A DNA stretch of 64,000 nucleotides, taken from contig AP025685.1 of assembly GCA_022846635.1 (NCBI GenBank), positions 3,224,001 to 3,288,000 on the forward strand, read 5' to 3'. The stretch comes from Salmonella enterica subsp. enterica serovar Choleraesuis. GTDB lineage: Bacteria > Pseudomonadota > Gammaproteobacteria > Enterobacterales > Enterobacteriaceae. Each line of letters starts with the position of its first letter. Position 1 is the first letter of the stretch. This document shows, piece by piece, positions 8,379 to 17,765 of the stretch. The notes under the pieces are model-generated. The model worked only from the letters and a program-made list of their open reading frames with translations. It was not told the DNA's origin and did not search any database. The position numbers and the translations under genes were made by a program.

Positions 8379-9536
8379 ATGGATAATTTCAAACTAAGAC
8401 TTAAAAATCATATTGAACATGTAAAAAATGCTGGAGTACATTGCAATACAGAAGAAACAACAAAACAAGCATTAATCCTGCCATTCCTTGATATCTTAGG
8501 CTTTAACTCATACGACCCACAAAAGGTCAAAGCAGAATATGGAGCTGATTTTCCTGGAGTAAAAGTAGGTGAGCGCGTTGATTATGCACTATTTTGTCAA
8601 GGCGTCCCTGTCATGTTCATTGAGGCTAAGTCTTATAAAGAAAAAATTGATAATCACTGCCCTCAATTATCAAGATACTTTAACTGTACACCAGAGGTCA
8701 CTATTTCAGCTATAACCAATGGTCAAGAATGGAGATTCTTTACCGATCTTCAAGAAAAAAACATCATGGATCCAACTCCATTTCTGAGAATTAGAATGGA
8801 TGATGTAACGGATGCTGATGCTGAACAACTTTTTCGATTTCGTCACGATAAATTTAAACCTGAGGCTCTAAGAACTCTTGCAGAAGAGAGTGTGTATATA
8901 TCTTCTTTCTCCAAAGTTATTAGCTCTAGCTTAAAGGATGTAGACTCGGAATTCGTAAGATATGTAGCTTCTCGAGCAAATATTGGCAGGCAGCTTAATC
9001 AGCGCTTTATTGATTCTATCACACCATTAGTGAGGGAGGCGGTGCAACGCTCTGTTAGTGCCATGGTGGTTTCTGGATTATCTGCAAATCAACCAATTAG
9101 CGAGGAATCAATAAGTTTAGTTGAAATTAATAGTTCAGACCTAATAGATGATAAAGCAGATCAAATTGATCCTGATAATCCAAACATTGTGACTACCCAT
9201 AATGAGCGTTCATTATTTGACAAAGTTGTTTCAATAATCGGACCAGAAAAAGATCTTCAGTCAAAAGATACTGAATCATATTATAGCGTGCTATATCAGG
9301 GAAAAACTAACAGATGGATAGTTCGTTATCATGATAAGAAAAACCGCTCCTCTATTCAACTTCCTATAGATTTAACACCTATAGCTATTAATGAGGTCAC
9401 GCGTGCAGGGCTTGAGCATGATGGTACTAGAATTTATATAGATAAACCTGAGGATGTATTACGCATATCGGGTTTAATTCTCGATTCTTTTCAATATGCA
9501 ACAAACGACGAAAATTTTAAAAAGAAAAAAAATTAA
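8379..9536 (+). CDS. Stand-alone HsdR N-terminal-type nuclease (PD-(D/E)XK)
   Basis: A 385-residue protein whose first ~150 residues resemble the nuclease part of type I restriction subunit HsdR. ALILPFLDILGFN is followed by ERVDYALFCQGVPVMFIEAKS, giving a PD-(D/E)XK core with D68, E82 and K84, and later QEWRFFTDL. No helicase motif follows. Residues ~270-385 are a separate, unrecognised C-terminal region. Proteins of this type occur alone in genomes and are suspected DNA-acting or defence proteins; the function is unproved. Met at 8379 is preceded by AGGT and was chosen over the in-frame ATG at 8343. The gene is much more AT-rich than both neighbours, a sign of transfer. No methylase or specificity subunit is nearby. 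Confidence 0.75.
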   Translation: MDNFKLRLKNHIEHVKNAGVHCNTEETTKQALILPFLDILGFNSYDPQKVKAEYGADFPGVKVGERVDYALFCQGVPVMFIEAKSYKEKIDNHCPQLSRYFNCTPEVTISAITNGQEWRFFTDLQEKNIMDPTPFLRIRMDDVTDADAEQLFRFRHDKFKPEALRTLAEESVYISSFSKVISSSLKDVDSEFVRYVASRANIGRQLNQRFIDSITPLVREAVQRSVSAMVVSGLSANQPISEESISLVEINSSDLIDDKADQIDPDNPNIVTTHNERSLFDKVVSIIGPEKDLQSKDTESYYSVLYQGKTNRWIVRYHDKKNRSSIQLPIDLTPIAINEVTRAGLEHDGTRIYIDKPEDVLRISGLILDSFQYATNDENFKKKKN

Positions 9537-9542
9537 GTAAAC

Positions 9543-9575
9543 ACCCCCTACGCCACAATAATTAACGGAGGGGGT
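9543..9575. terminator. Possible terminator after the nuclease gene
   Basis: Inverted repeat ACCCCCT / AGGGGGT (7 bp, 19-base loop) just after the nuclease stop codon, followed by ATTACTTTAT. It lies between converging genes. Confidence 0.45.
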
Positions 9576-9619
9576 ATTACTTTATAAATAAAACAATAAT
9601 AGAACTTTAAAATATATTG

Positions 9620-10837
9620 CTATGACTCTTTACCGGTTCCCACCTGCCACAGCGTTGTCAGTGGAGTGCCGTTTACCAGCCAGCCGCCAACGTTACGCGC
9701 CTTATAAATCACCGGATTATGCGAGGAGACGGTACGCGCATTGCGCCAGTGCCGATCCAGCGCTTTGCTGACGCGAGTATCCGAAGCCCCCAGCGCATTG
9801 AACAGTTCGGTCGCCGCTTCGGGTATCAGCCGGGTAGCGATAACCTGCGCCTGAGCCACGGCCGCTTCTGATTCAATAGTTAGCGCATTTATCAGTTCTT
9901 CATCACCGCTAAGATGGGCCTCATAGGCTCGTTGCAGGGTTTGCGCCGCCCGCAGCACGGTAGCTTCAACGGCCCATGCGCTGCTGGCAATCTCCCCCAC
10001 TACCTGCAACACCTGCGGATCGGTGGCTGATTTTAAGCTGTTGCCGTGGCTATAGACCCGGCTACGCCCGCGCACCGCCTGTGCCGCATCCTGGGCAACC
10101 GCGCGGCCAATCCCGGCCAGAGTGACCAGCAGCATCTGCTGGAAAAATGCGGTTTGATAACGAAATGAGTGCTCTACCGGATAGATTTCTCCGCTATCCA
10201 CCTGCGCATTTTCAAACCGGGTGGTGCCGCTTCCGGTCAACCGTTGGCCAAAACCATCCCAGTCGTCCAGCCGGGTCACGCCTGGCTGCTGATTGCGTAC
10301 CAGGGCAATCACATGTGCGCCGGTGTCAGCGCGGCGGGCATAGACATCAATCCAGTCGGCAAACAGCGCGCCGGTGCTGTAAAACTTCTCACCGTTGAGC
10401 AGCCAGCCATCCCCCTGTGGCGTCACCGTAGTGTTAACGTCACCGAGCTTCACATCGCCCGGCTCTGTCCAGCCGCTGCCCACCAGTTCGCCATCGACGA
10501 AGCGGGCAAACCAGCGATCGCGCTGGGGCGAATCAGGCTGGTTAAGAACATTCTCTACAAACGAGATATGAGCACGCAGTGCCTGGGTCAGATTAGAGTC
10601 AGCAGCAGCCAGCTCTATCAAAAGTTCGCTAAGCTGCGGTAAAGACAGGCCCGCTCCACCTTTGTCTTTTGGCACCCGCAGCGCAGCGAAACCCGCCTGT
10701 TTTAGCTGCGAAATGGCTTCGACGGGTAAAATGCGCTGACGCTCCCGCTCCACGGCTCCGGCGGCGATAGCGGTAAAAATAGGGCGAAAACGGTCTGTCA
10801 GCGCCGTAAATTCGGCACCGGTAGAAAGTTGCGGCAT
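9620..10837 (-). CDS. SfnB/DszC-like flavoenzyme (acyl-CoA dehydrogenase fold), sulfur acquisition
   Basis: A 405-residue protein of the acyl-CoA dehydrogenase fold. Features include GFAALRVPKDKGGAGLSLPQ near residue 50, WLLNGEKFYSTGALFADW near 145-162, WDGFGQRLTGSGTT near 195, and RHWRNARTVSSHNP near 370. These match the SfnB family and DszC-type flavin-dependent monooxygenases, which act on organosulfur compounds with reduced flavin rather than on acyl-CoA. It is the last gene of the ssuE-led minus-strand operon, 31 bases after the MetQ-like gene, with an AGGAG ribosome site. Substrate unknown; a role in freeing sulfur from an organic compound is inferred from context. Confidence 0.8.
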   Translation of the reverse strand: MPQLSTGAEFTALTDRFRPIFTAIAAGAVERERQRILPVEAISQLKQAGFAALRVPKDKGGAGLSLPQLSELLIELAAADSNLTQALRAHISFVENVLNQPDSPQRDRWFARFVDGELVGSGWTEPGDVKLGDVNTTVTPQGDGWLLNGEKFYSTGALFADWIDVYARRADTGAHVIALVRNQQPGVTRLDDWDGFGQRLTGSGTTRFENAQVDSGEIYPVEHSFRYQTAFFQQMLLVTLAGIGRAVAQDAAQAVRGRSRVYSHGNSLKSATDPQVLQVVGEIASSAWAVEATVLRAAQTLQRAYEAHLSGDEELINALTIESEAAVAQAQVIATRLIPEAATELFNALGASDTRVSKALDRHWRNARTVSSHNPVIYKARNVGGWLVNGTPLTTLWQVGTGKES

Positions 10838-10868
10838 AGAGACTCCTGATTAAGTAAAAAGTAAGACG

Positions 10869-11744
10869 CTACTGGGTGGATACCGGCAGCAGAACGTTAC
10901 GTACTAACGGATCGTCGGTGGTTTTCAGCCACTGTTGTAGACGCGGATCGGCAAACGCCTGACGCAGCTTTTTAATATTTTCCTGTTCCAGATACGGCGT
11001 TCCGATCACCAGCTGCGAGGCAAAAGTACGCGGCGCAGGCGGGAATAGAATGCCGCGATCGCGCGGGATCTTTCCGGCATCAAACTCAGAAACGTAGCCG
11101 ATCGCCGCATCAACCGAGTTGAGCGCCCGCGGCATATTCATCAGATCCAGCTCTTTAAGCCGGAAGTTGTGCGGGTTGCCGCGCACATTCTTTAGCAGCG
11201 CGGTACGCGGCTCGATATTCGGATCGAGAGTGATAAGCCCCAGACGCGACAGCAGCCACAGCGCCTGGCCCTGATTTGCGCCATCGTCCGGTACCAAAAT
11301 GGTGGCACCATTCGGCAGCTCGCTCACTTTGTTATGACGCAGGGAGTAAAAACCAAAAGACCACTGGAACAGCTCCTCGGTACCGGTCAGCGCAAAGTGG
11401 TTAGCATCGGCCACCTGTTTTAGCCACCATTGGTGCTGGTATACGGTGGCGGCATATTCACCGCGCGCCACCGCCGCGTTAGCCTGCACAGGATCCTGCA
11501 TCCCCACCGCCTCGAGCTTAATGCCGTAATCCGGTGCGATGTGCTGATTTACGTACTCGATTACCCGCTCTTCGCCAGCCATCGCCGGTTCAAAATGGAC
11601 TTTCAGTACATTGCCAAACTCCACTGGCGCTGCCTGGTTATGACGCCAGGCCGCATACCCCCCTACAGCGACCGCAACGACCAACAAACCTGCCACCCAG
11701 GGCCAGCGCCGGGCGCGCTTGAGTTCAAATTGCGTGTGGCTCAT
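10869..11744 (-). CDS. MetQ/NlpA-like ABC substrate-binding protein, membrane-anchored
   Basis: A 291-residue binding protein of the NlpA/MetQ family. The N-terminus has basic residues and one hydrophobic segment (WPWVAGLLVVAVAVGGYAAW) without a lipobox cysteine, so it is probably held in the inner membrane by an uncleaved anchor. Family features include the ANAAVARGEYAATVYQHQWWL region and ILVPDDGANQGQALWLL. It overlaps the permease gene by ATGA (11741-11744), showing translational coupling. With the MetI- and MetN-like genes it should form an importer; the co-transcribed sulfur enzymes suggest an organosulfur substrate rather than methionine. Confidence 0.8.
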   Translation of the reverse strand: MSHTQFELKRARRWPWVAGLLVVAVAVGGYAAWRHNQAAPVEFGNVLKVHFEPAMAGEERVIEYVNQHIAPDYGIKLEAVGMQDPVQANAAVARGEYAATVYQHQWWLKQVADANHFALTGTEELFQWSFGFYSLRHNKVSELPNGATILVPDDGANQGQALWLLSRLGLITLDPNIEPRTALLKNVRGNPHNFRLKELDLMNMPRALNSVDAAIGYVSEFDAGKIPRDRGILFPPAPRTFASQLVIGTPYLEQENIKKLRQAFADPRLQQWLKTTDDPLVRNVLLPVSTQ

Positions 11745-12439
11745 GAGGAAACTCCTTCGTTATGGCGCAGGCGGTTAACCAGCCAGTCGCCAGATAGTTG
11801 AATAAGCTGGATAGTCGCTATCAGCACCACAATAGTGGCCAGCATGATGTGGTTATCAAAACGCTGGTAACCATAAGCAACGGCCAGGTAGCCGATGCCA
11901 CCCGCACCGATGGTTCCGGCCACCGCCGAATACTCGATCATCGAAATCACATTAAGCGTTAGGGCGGCCACCAGCGCCGGAAGCGCCTCTCCCAACTGGT
12001 TGTGGCGGATTATCTGCCAGCGGGTGCCGCCGCAGACCAGGCCCACCGCGCTTACCTCCCGGGGAACTTCGCGCAGCGCGTTATCCACCAGTCGGGCAAA
12101 AAACGGCGTTCCGGCGACCACCATTGGCACTGCGGCGGCCGCCAGACCGATGGTCGATCCGGTCAGCCAGTAGGTCAGCGGAATAATCGCCGCCATCAGC
12201 ACCAGAAACGGCAGCGAGCGGCCAATATTCACCAGCGAACTGAGCGTTCGATGGCTGGCGGCATGGGGGAAAACTCCGCGTGAAGAGGTGTTAAACAGCA
12301 CTACGCCCAGCGCACCTCCCAGCACCACCACAAACAGCATTACCACGGCGACCATAATCCAGGTCTCCCCATAGGCCGGCAGCAGCAGCGCCGGTATGTC
12401 ACGCCACGGCGTGTCCTGGCTCAATACCTGCTGGCTCAT
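11741..12439 (-). CDS. MetI-like ABC permease
   Basis: A 232-residue permease with about five or six membrane segments and the binding-protein-dependent transport motif around SAVGLVCGGTRWQIIRHNQLGEALPALV, which contacts the ATPase. It also has the MetI-typical segment GAGGIGYLAVAYGYQRFD near the C-terminus. The start at 12439 was chosen over the upstream in-frame ATG (12454) because AGGAGG lies 5 bases before it and its ATGA overlaps the end of the ATPase gene. It forms the membrane part of an importer with the genes on either side. Confidence 0.85.
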   Translation of the reverse strand: MSQQVLSQDTPWRDIPALLLPAYGETWIMVAVVMLFVVVLGGALGVVLFNTSSRGVFPHAASHRTLSSLVNIGRSLPFLVLMAAIIPLTYWLTGSTIGLAAAAVPMVVAGTPFFARLVDNALREVPREVSAVGLVCGGTRWQIIRHNQLGEALPALVAALTLNVISMIEYSAVAGTIGAGGIGYLAVAYGYQRFDNHIMLATIVVLIATIQLIQLSGDWLVNRLRHNEGVSS

Positions 12440-13449
12440 ACTGCCTCCTGCCACGCGGGCGCGGTGTTAAGGGTTTCGACCGCCAGCCCCAGCGCGTTAA
12501 AAGCGGCCACCAGCTGCGGCAGGCCCAAACTACGGCCCTCGAAACGCACGCCTATCGTCAGTCGCCCGGCCGGACGGCCGTTAACCGTTTCGATATGGCC
12601 GCCCAGCAGGTCGATATGCAGTTGCCACTGGCGGGTCAGGCGGCTTATCCAGTCCACCGGAACCGCATCCCGATAGGCCACTCTTAGCGCCAGCCCCTGA
12701 TAACTTTCAGCCTGCGGGGTTGGCAGCAGGCGCTGGGCCAGCGCCGATTCAGGCTGAGCCAGCAGCTGCGCCAGCGGCGTGGCAGAAACAATTTTGCCGC
12801 CGTCAATCTCGGCCACGGTATCCGCCGCCCGGCGCACCGCATCCATTTCATGGGTGATAAGTACGATAGCCAGCTGATATTCGTCACGCAGGCGTTTAAG
12901 CAACTCGAGGGTCGATTCGGTCGTCGCCGGGTCAAGCCCCGAGGTCGCCTCATCTGCCAGAAGCACCGTCGGATGCAGCGCCAGCGCCCGGGCAATGCCT
13001 ATGCGCTGGCGTTCACCGCCGGAGAGCTGGGCCGGGTAACGCTGGGCCTTATGGCTCAGCCCGACATCATCAAGCAGGGTTTCTACCCTCTCTTTAATTT
13101 GATGCGGCACCACGCCAAGATACTCCAGCGGCAGCGCTACGTTTTGCCAGGCGGTTTTACGCTGCAACAGCGCCGATGACTGGAATACCGTGCCAATAGC
13201 GCGCCGCGCAGCGCGCAACTCACTTCCGCGCAGCCGCGAAAGATCCTGACCGTTTACCAGAATCTCTCCGCTATCTGGCCGCTCATGCAGGCTGATGCAT
13301 TTCGCCAGCGTTGACTTCCCGGCCCCGCTCGGCCCGACAACTGCCGCTATCTCGCCGCGCTGTACCCGCAGCGACAGGCCATTCAGTACCGGAAGCGCGC
13401 TGCCATCCGCCAGCCGATAATTTTTAGTGATGTTTTGAATTTCAATCAC
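12436..13449 (-). CDS. MetN-like ABC ATPase
   Basis: A 337-residue ATPase starting with GTG. Walker A is GPSGAGKST (39-47), the signature is LSGGE (142-146) and Walker B is VLLADE (162-167), followed by H in LITHEMD. The last ~85 residues form a NIL/ACT-like regulatory domain as in methionine importers, which in MetN binds substrate to inhibit transport. The GTGA overlap with the LLM gene upstream and ATGA with the permease downstream show tight coupling. It is the energy subunit of the organosulfur or methionine-type importer. Confidence 0.85.
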   Translation of the reverse strand: MIEIQNITKNYRLADGSALPVLNGLSLRVQRGEIAAVVGPSGAGKSTLAKCISLHERPDSGEILVNGQDLSRLRGSELRAARRAIGTVFQSSALLQRKTAWQNVALPLEYLGVVPHQIKERVETLLDDVGLSHKAQRYPAQLSGGERQRIGIARALALHPTVLLADEATSGLDPATTESTLELLKRLRDEYQLAIVLITHEMDAVRRAADTVAEIDGGKIVSATPLAQLLAQPESALAQRLLPTPQAESYQGLALRVAYRDAVPVDWISRLTRQWQLHIDLLGGHIETVNGRPAGRLTIGVRFEGRSLGLPQLVAAFNALGLAVETLNTAPAWQEAV

Positions 13450-14855
13450 AGGCTGCCCTCCGTTTCCGTGGCCGTGGTTTGAGTTGCCAGCTTGCGATAG
13501 CCCGCCGCCGGATGGTTATCCGCCAGGCGTGGGCCGCCGCCGTGGAGTTTTTCCCGCAGAGTGCCGGGCTGATACTCGCGTTTATAAACTCCGCGCCGCT
13601 GTAACTCCGGCACCAGCCAGGTCACTACATCGCTAAAAGTTTCATGAGTGACCGCGTAGGCCAGGTTGAAGCCATCCACATCGGTCTCTTCCACCCAGGA
13701 TTGCAGCTCGTCGGCCACGGTCTGTGCGCTGCCCACCAGCAGTGGGCCAAAACCGCCGATCCCAACCCACTCCGCCAGGCCGCGCACCGTCCATTCACGA
13801 TCCGGCTCGGCCGTTGAAAACGCCTCCACCGCCGACTGAATCGCGTTAGTTTTAACGTAATTAAGCACCTGATCCGGCTGATACTGGCTAAAGTCGATCC
13901 CCGTCCAGCCCGACAGCAGTGCCAGCGCGCCTTCGTAGCTAACGTAGGATTTATATTCCCGCCATTTGTCCTGGGCCGCTGTGTCAGTCTCATCAACGAT
14001 GACGGTTTGCAGGTTGAAGATCAGCACACTGTACGGATCGCGCCCGGCTTCGGCTACCCGGCGGCGGATATCAGCCACCGTCTTTTTCAGCAGCGTTTTC
14101 GAAGGGGCGGCGACAAATACGCACTCGGCGTGAGCGGCGGCAAAAGCCTTACCGCGGCTGGACGCGCCGGCCTGATAAAGCACCGGCGTACGCTGGGGAG
14201 ATGGCTCGCACAGGTGGAAACCAGGGACGTTAAAGAATGTCCCCTGATGATTAATCGCATGGATCTTGCTGGGATCGGTGAACATCTGGCGCTCTTTATC
14301 GCGCACCACGGCCCCCTCTTCCCAGCTTCCTTCCAGCAGCTTGTAGATCACTTGCAAATATTCGTCGGCGTAGTCGTAGCGCGCATCGTGATCGGTCTGG
14401 CTGGTGTGGCCGATATTGCGTGCGCCGCTCTCCAGATACGAAGTCACAATATTCCAGCCGATCCGCCCACGGGTGAGATGATCGAGAGTCGACAGACGGC
14501 GGGCGAATGGATAAGGGTGCTCAAACGACAGCGAAGCCGTGAGACCAAAGCCCAGGTGTTCTGTCACCAGCGCCATCGGGGTAATCAGGGCCAGTGGATC
14601 GTTCACCGGCACCTGTGCAGCCTGGCGCAGCGCCGCGTCGGGGCTGCCGTCCAGCACGTCATAAACACCCAGTACATCGGCAATAAACAAGCCGTCGAAC
14701 TTACCGCGCTCCAGCAGTTGCGCCAGCTCAGTCCAGTAGCTCAAATCTTTGTACTGCCAGGAACGGTCGCGCGGGTGCCGCCACAGCCCCGGCGACTGGT
14801 GTCCGACGCAGTTCATATCAAAAGCATTCAGGCGTATTTCACGTTTTACGGGCAT
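13446..14855 (-). CDS. LLM-class FMNH2-dependent monooxygenase (NtaA/SnaA/DszA type)
   Basis: A 469-residue luciferase-like monooxygenase. Marks of the NtaA/SnaA/DszA group include RLNAFDMNCVGHQSPGLW at the start, FDGLFIADVLGVYD near 60, ARRLSTLDHLTRGRIGWN near 130 and PVLYQAGASSRG near 225. These enzymes use FMNH2 from a partner reductase to oxidise sulfones, sulfonates or chelators; SsuE from the same operon is the likely flavin source. The start was moved to Met11 of the longest frame (14855) because CAGGAG stands 7 bases before it. Related to the LLM gene at 28005-29378. Confidence 0.85.
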   Translation of the reverse strand: MPVKREIRLNAFDMNCVGHQSPGLWRHPRDRSWQYKDLSYWTELAQLLERGKFDGLFIADVLGVYDVLDGSPDAALRQAAQVPVNDPLALITPMALVTEHLGFGLTASLSFEHPYPFARRLSTLDHLTRGRIGWNIVTSYLESGARNIGHTSQTDHDARYDYADEYLQVIYKLLEGSWEEGAVVRDKERQMFTDPSKIHAINHQGTFFNVPGFHLCEPSPQRTPVLYQAGASSRGKAFAAAHAECVFVAAPSKTLLKKTVADIRRRVAEAGRDPYSVLIFNLQTVIVDETDTAAQDKWREYKSYVSYEGALALLSGWTGIDFSQYQPDQVLNYVKTNAIQSAVEAFSTAEPDREWTVRGLAEWVGIGGFGPLLVGSAQTVADELQSWVEETDVDGFNLAYAVTHETFSDVVTWLVPELQRRGVYKREYQPGTLREKLHGGGPRLADNHPAAGYRKLATQTTATETEGSL

Positions 14856-14929
14856 AGTCAGCTCCTGCGCCGAAGGTTGCCCCACGGCGCGTTGATATCA
14901 GCGAAAAAGGATGAATTAACGATAGAGAT

Positions 14930-16339
14930 TCAGCAGACGGGACATCGTGCGCTGTGAGGCTGAGGATGGTGTAGCGCGGCCAGCACTTCATAGGCGACGC
15001 TGACGGCGTGTTCCGCCACCTGGGGCAGGCCCATCAGCTCACCAAAACGGCCCCGGGCCGCCGGGCCTGCAACCCAGAGGCCCGGCACCGGTGCGCCATC
15101 AACGCCCAGCGCCTGGGAATGTACATCCACCGCCAGCCCCAGCCCCTGGGCATCGGCGCGAATCGCTCCCTGAGCATGGAGTGAGCGCAGCAGCGGCTGG
15201 CTTTCAATCAGGCCGCCGTGCGCCGGGCCGGTGGTCAGTACCAGCCGGTCGGCGGTGGTAATAGTCGCCTGACCGCCGTGGTTAAGGGTCAGTTCGAGAA
15301 AATCAGAGCGAGCGCGTAGCGACTGAAGCCGGGCGGCGTGCAGGCTGAAGCGGCCCTCGCCTTCCAGCCGCTCCAACAACCTGCCTAGCTGCGGGGCCAG
15401 CCGGTAGCGATGTACATCCCACCAGCTACGCAAATGGCGCAGAAAACGGCGCTGCTCGGCTAAAGGCAGGCTCAGCCAAATCCACTGACCGCTGGCGCGA
15501 ACGCTATCCAGAACACTCTGCCACGGCAACCCTTCAGCCGCAGCACGCTCAACATCCAGCCTTACCTGGCGCAGCAGGCTGCGCACTCCCGATACCGGCT
15601 GCGAGCCATAATCGCCTTCCCACTGCGGCGCGCCGCCGGGAAAGTTTGGCCGTGGCCGCTGCCCGCGCCGGGAGAACGCCAGGATCTCACCCCGGTGCCC
15701 CTGCTCCGCCAGCGTCCCAACCACATCGGCCATCGACAGACCGCTGCCCATAATCACCACCCGCTCGTTGGGGGCAATTTGTCGCAACGCGCCCGATGCC
15801 CATGGGTTGCTAATCAGTCGGGGATCATCGGCATAAGGCCGCAGCGCTGCCGGAATCGCCGGCGGCGGATGGCTAACCGCCAGCACTACTGCGTCAGCTG
15901 CCAGTATCTGGCCGCCATGGGTCAGTACCAGGCCGTTGCTGACATCCAGCGCACTATCCTGCAAATGTCTGAGGGTAACGCCTGGCCTGGCACTGGCGGC
16001 AGCAGCAAAATGCTCCGCCACATAGCGGCCAAACAGATGGCGCTGGGGGTAATAATCTCCGTGAGATGCGTGGGCCGCCGCATCCAGAACGTAGTCCGGC
16101 TGCTGCTGACACCAGCGTTCAAAATCTCCGTCCGGCCTGCCGCCCAGCTGCATCTTACGCGCCGGGACATTAATGCGCAGCGCCGGTTCGCGTGTACTGT
16201 ATGCCACGCCTTCGCCCAGCGCCGGGCGCGGTTCCACCACGGTAATATCCAGCGGAAAATCACTCATACTCGCCAGCTGTATCGCCAGCGCCGTACCGCT
16301 AAAACCGCCGCCAATAATGACGACTTTACGCTCTGCCAT
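14930..16339 (-). CDS. FAD/NAD(P)-binding protein (COG4529 type)
   Basis: A 469-residue flavoprotein. Residues 5-15 hold the FAD dinucleotide motif (VVIIGGGFSGTA). VMGSGLSMADV near residue 200 is a second nucleotide-binding site, and a late VLTTGPAHGG/PGLWVAGPAARG pair fits the COG4529 group (Pfam NAD_binding_9). The group is uncharacterised but recurs in sulfonate and alkanesulfonate operons. The start at 16339 is fixed by AGGAG 7 bases upstream; the longer frame to 16420 lacks a ribosome site. Its start overlaps the end of a small ORF by 14 bases. It may recycle flavin or oxidise a substrate in the operon. Confidence 0.8.
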   Translation of the reverse strand: MAERKVVIIGGGFSGTALAIQLASMSDFPLDITVVEPRPALGEGVAYSTREPALRINVPARKMQLGGRPDGDFERWCQQQPDYVLDAAAHASHGDYYPQRHLFGRYVAEHFAAAASARPGVTLRHLQDSALDVSNGLVLTHGGQILAADAVVLAVSHPPPAIPAALRPYADDPRLISNPWASGALRQIAPNERVVIMGSGLSMADVVGTLAEQGHRGEILAFSRRGQRPRPNFPGGAPQWEGDYGSQPVSGVRSLLRQVRLDVERAAAEGLPWQSVLDSVRASGQWIWLSLPLAEQRRFLRHLRSWWDVHRYRLAPQLGRLLERLEGEGRFSLHAARLQSLRARSDFLELTLNHGGQATITTADRLVLTTGPAHGGLIESQPLLRSLHAQGAIRADAQGLGLAVDVHSQALGVDGAPVPGLWVAGPAARGRFGELMGLPQVAEHAVSVAYEVLAALHHPQPHSARCPVC

Positions 16340-16481
16340 GGCGCGCTCCTGCGGGCTGGGGGCCTGGTGCTGCCGGTGATTTCCCACTGACCGGTACGAC
16401 CGTCCGCTCGCGACGCTCATCGTATTGGCCGGGAAACACTTGCTGATTTGCGGCCTGCCAGAAGGCCCGTAAGCTCACCAT
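16326..16481 (-). CDS. Small ORF in the ssu operon (51 residues, unrecognised)
   Basis: The 10-base gap after ssuD contains AAGGAGATAAAC immediately before an ATG at 16481, one of the best ribosome sites in the operon. It opens a 51-codon frame beginning MVSLRAFWQAANQQVFPGQ, rich in Arg, Pro and Ala later, and ending inside the first codons of the FAD protein gene. I do not recognise the peptide. It may be a real small protein, a coupling peptide that carries ribosomes to the FAD gene, or a remnant. The longer in-frame start (16532) lies inside ssuD. Confidence 0.5.
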   Translation of the reverse strand: MVSLRAFWQAANQQVFPGQYDERRERTVVPVSGKSPAAPGPQPAGARHGRA

Positions 16482-16491
16482 GTTTATCTCC

Positions 16492-17649
16492 TTAGCGCGA
16501 CGGGCGCTTATCGCCGCCGATGGTTTCCCCAAACGGGCCGGTATTTACCTTTTGCGCCACGGCGGTCGGACGGTTGTTGAGCGGCAGCAGCGGCATCACC
16601 AGTTCGGCGAAGCGGTGCGCTTCTTCCAGATGTGGATAGCCCGAGAAGATAAAGTGGCTAATGCCCAACGCCTGATACTCACGAATACGCTCAGCCACCT
16701 GTTCCGGGCTACCTACCAGTGCCGTACCGGCCCCGCCGCGCACCAGACCTACGCCCGCCCACAGGTTTGGAGCAATACGCAGATTATCGCGCGAGCCGCC
16801 ATGCAGCGCCCGCATCCGCGCCTGACCGGTAGAGTCCATGCGCGAGAAAATCTGTTGAGCCTGAGCCACCGTTTCGTCATCCACATGTTCAATCAGACGG
16901 TCAGCGGCAGCCCAGGCCTCTTCTTCGGTTTCACGCACAATAACGTGCAGGCGAATACCATATTCGAGCGTGCGTCCCTGGGCCTCTGCCGCCTGGCGCA
17001 CCACCGCCAGTTTTTCAGCAACCTGAGCCGGAGGTTCACCCCAGGTCAGGTAGGTATCGGTTTGGCTTGCCGCCACGCCGATAGCCGGTTCTGACGATCC
17101 GCCAAAGAACAGCGGCGGGCCATTCTCCTGCACCGGAGGAAACAGGATCTCAGCTCCCTCAACGCGCAGAAAATCCCCCTGATAATCGACTTTTTCTCCG
17201 CGCATCAACTGGGAATAAATATCAAGGAATTCGCGAGTGACCTGATAACGATCGCTATGGCTCAGGAAGATCCCATCGCCTTTGTTCTCTACCGGATCGC
17301 CGCCGGTTACAACGTTTATCAGCAGGCGTCCGCCGGAAAGCCGGTCGAGGGTCGCCGCCATTCGGGCCGCCAGGGTGGGTGGCTGCAATCCTGGACGCAC
17401 CGCCACCAGGTATTTAAGGTTGCGAGTAATCGGGGCCAGCGCCGAAGCAATCAGCCACGAGTCTTCACAGCTTTTACCGGTAGGTATCAGCACTCCGTAA
17501 TAACCAAGATTATCGGCCGCCAGAGCAACCTGTTGCAGGTACGGCAGATCTACCGCACGCCCGCCTTGAGAAGTGCCTAAGTAGCGGCCATCCCCGTGGG
17601 TGGGCAAAAACCAGAATACATTGATACCGTCAGCAGAAGTCTGTGCCAT
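16492..17649 (-). CDS. ssuD: FMNH2-dependent alkanesulfonate monooxygenase
   Basis: A 385-residue LLM-family enzyme matching E. coli SsuD (381 residues) along its length: [19 protein letters not shown] at the start, [69 protein letters not shown] and [19 protein letters not shown]. It oxidises C-1 of alkanesulfonates with O2 and FMNH2 to give aldehyde and sulfite. The reductase gene ssuE lies 116 bases upstream. The E. coli ssu importer genes (ssuA, B, C) are absent; Met-type ABC genes occupy that place instead. The C-terminal 20 residues differ from E. coli. Probably under CysB/Cbl control, though no site was proved. Confidence 0.93.
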   Translation of the reverse strand: MAQTSADGINVFWFLPTHGDGRYLGTSQGGRAVDLPYLQQVALAADNLGYYGVLIPTGKSCEDSWLIASALAPITRNLKYLVAVRPGLQPPTLAARMAATLDRLSGGRLLINVVTGGDPVENKGDGIFLSHSDRYQVTREFLDIYSQLMRGEKVDYQGDFLRVEGAEILFPPVQENGPPLFFGGSSEPAIGVAASQTDTYLTWGEPPAQVAEKLAVVRQAAEAQGRTLEYGIRLHVIVRETEEEAWAAADRLIEHVDDETVAQAQQIFSRMDSTGQARMRALHGGSRDNLRIAPNLWAGVGLVRGGAGTALVGSPEQVAERIREYQALGISHFIFSGYPHLEEAHRFAELVMPLLPLNNRPTAVAQKVNTGPFGETIGGDKRPSR

Positions 17650-17765
17650 GATGTTGTCCCGTTCTTATTCTTAATCAGTGGCGGCGTTGCCGCATAAGCA
17701 AATTCAATAAGCCATCGCCCAGCGACGGCGGAGTGCGGCGCGTAATCTGGCGCAGCGGGCAGTAA

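Noticed and set aside
14007..14957. 316-codon open frame on the plus strand opposite the LLM gene
   Set aside because: It is the antisense of a well-supported gene in GC-rich DNA, where long shadow frames are common. It has no ribosome site or recognisable domain.
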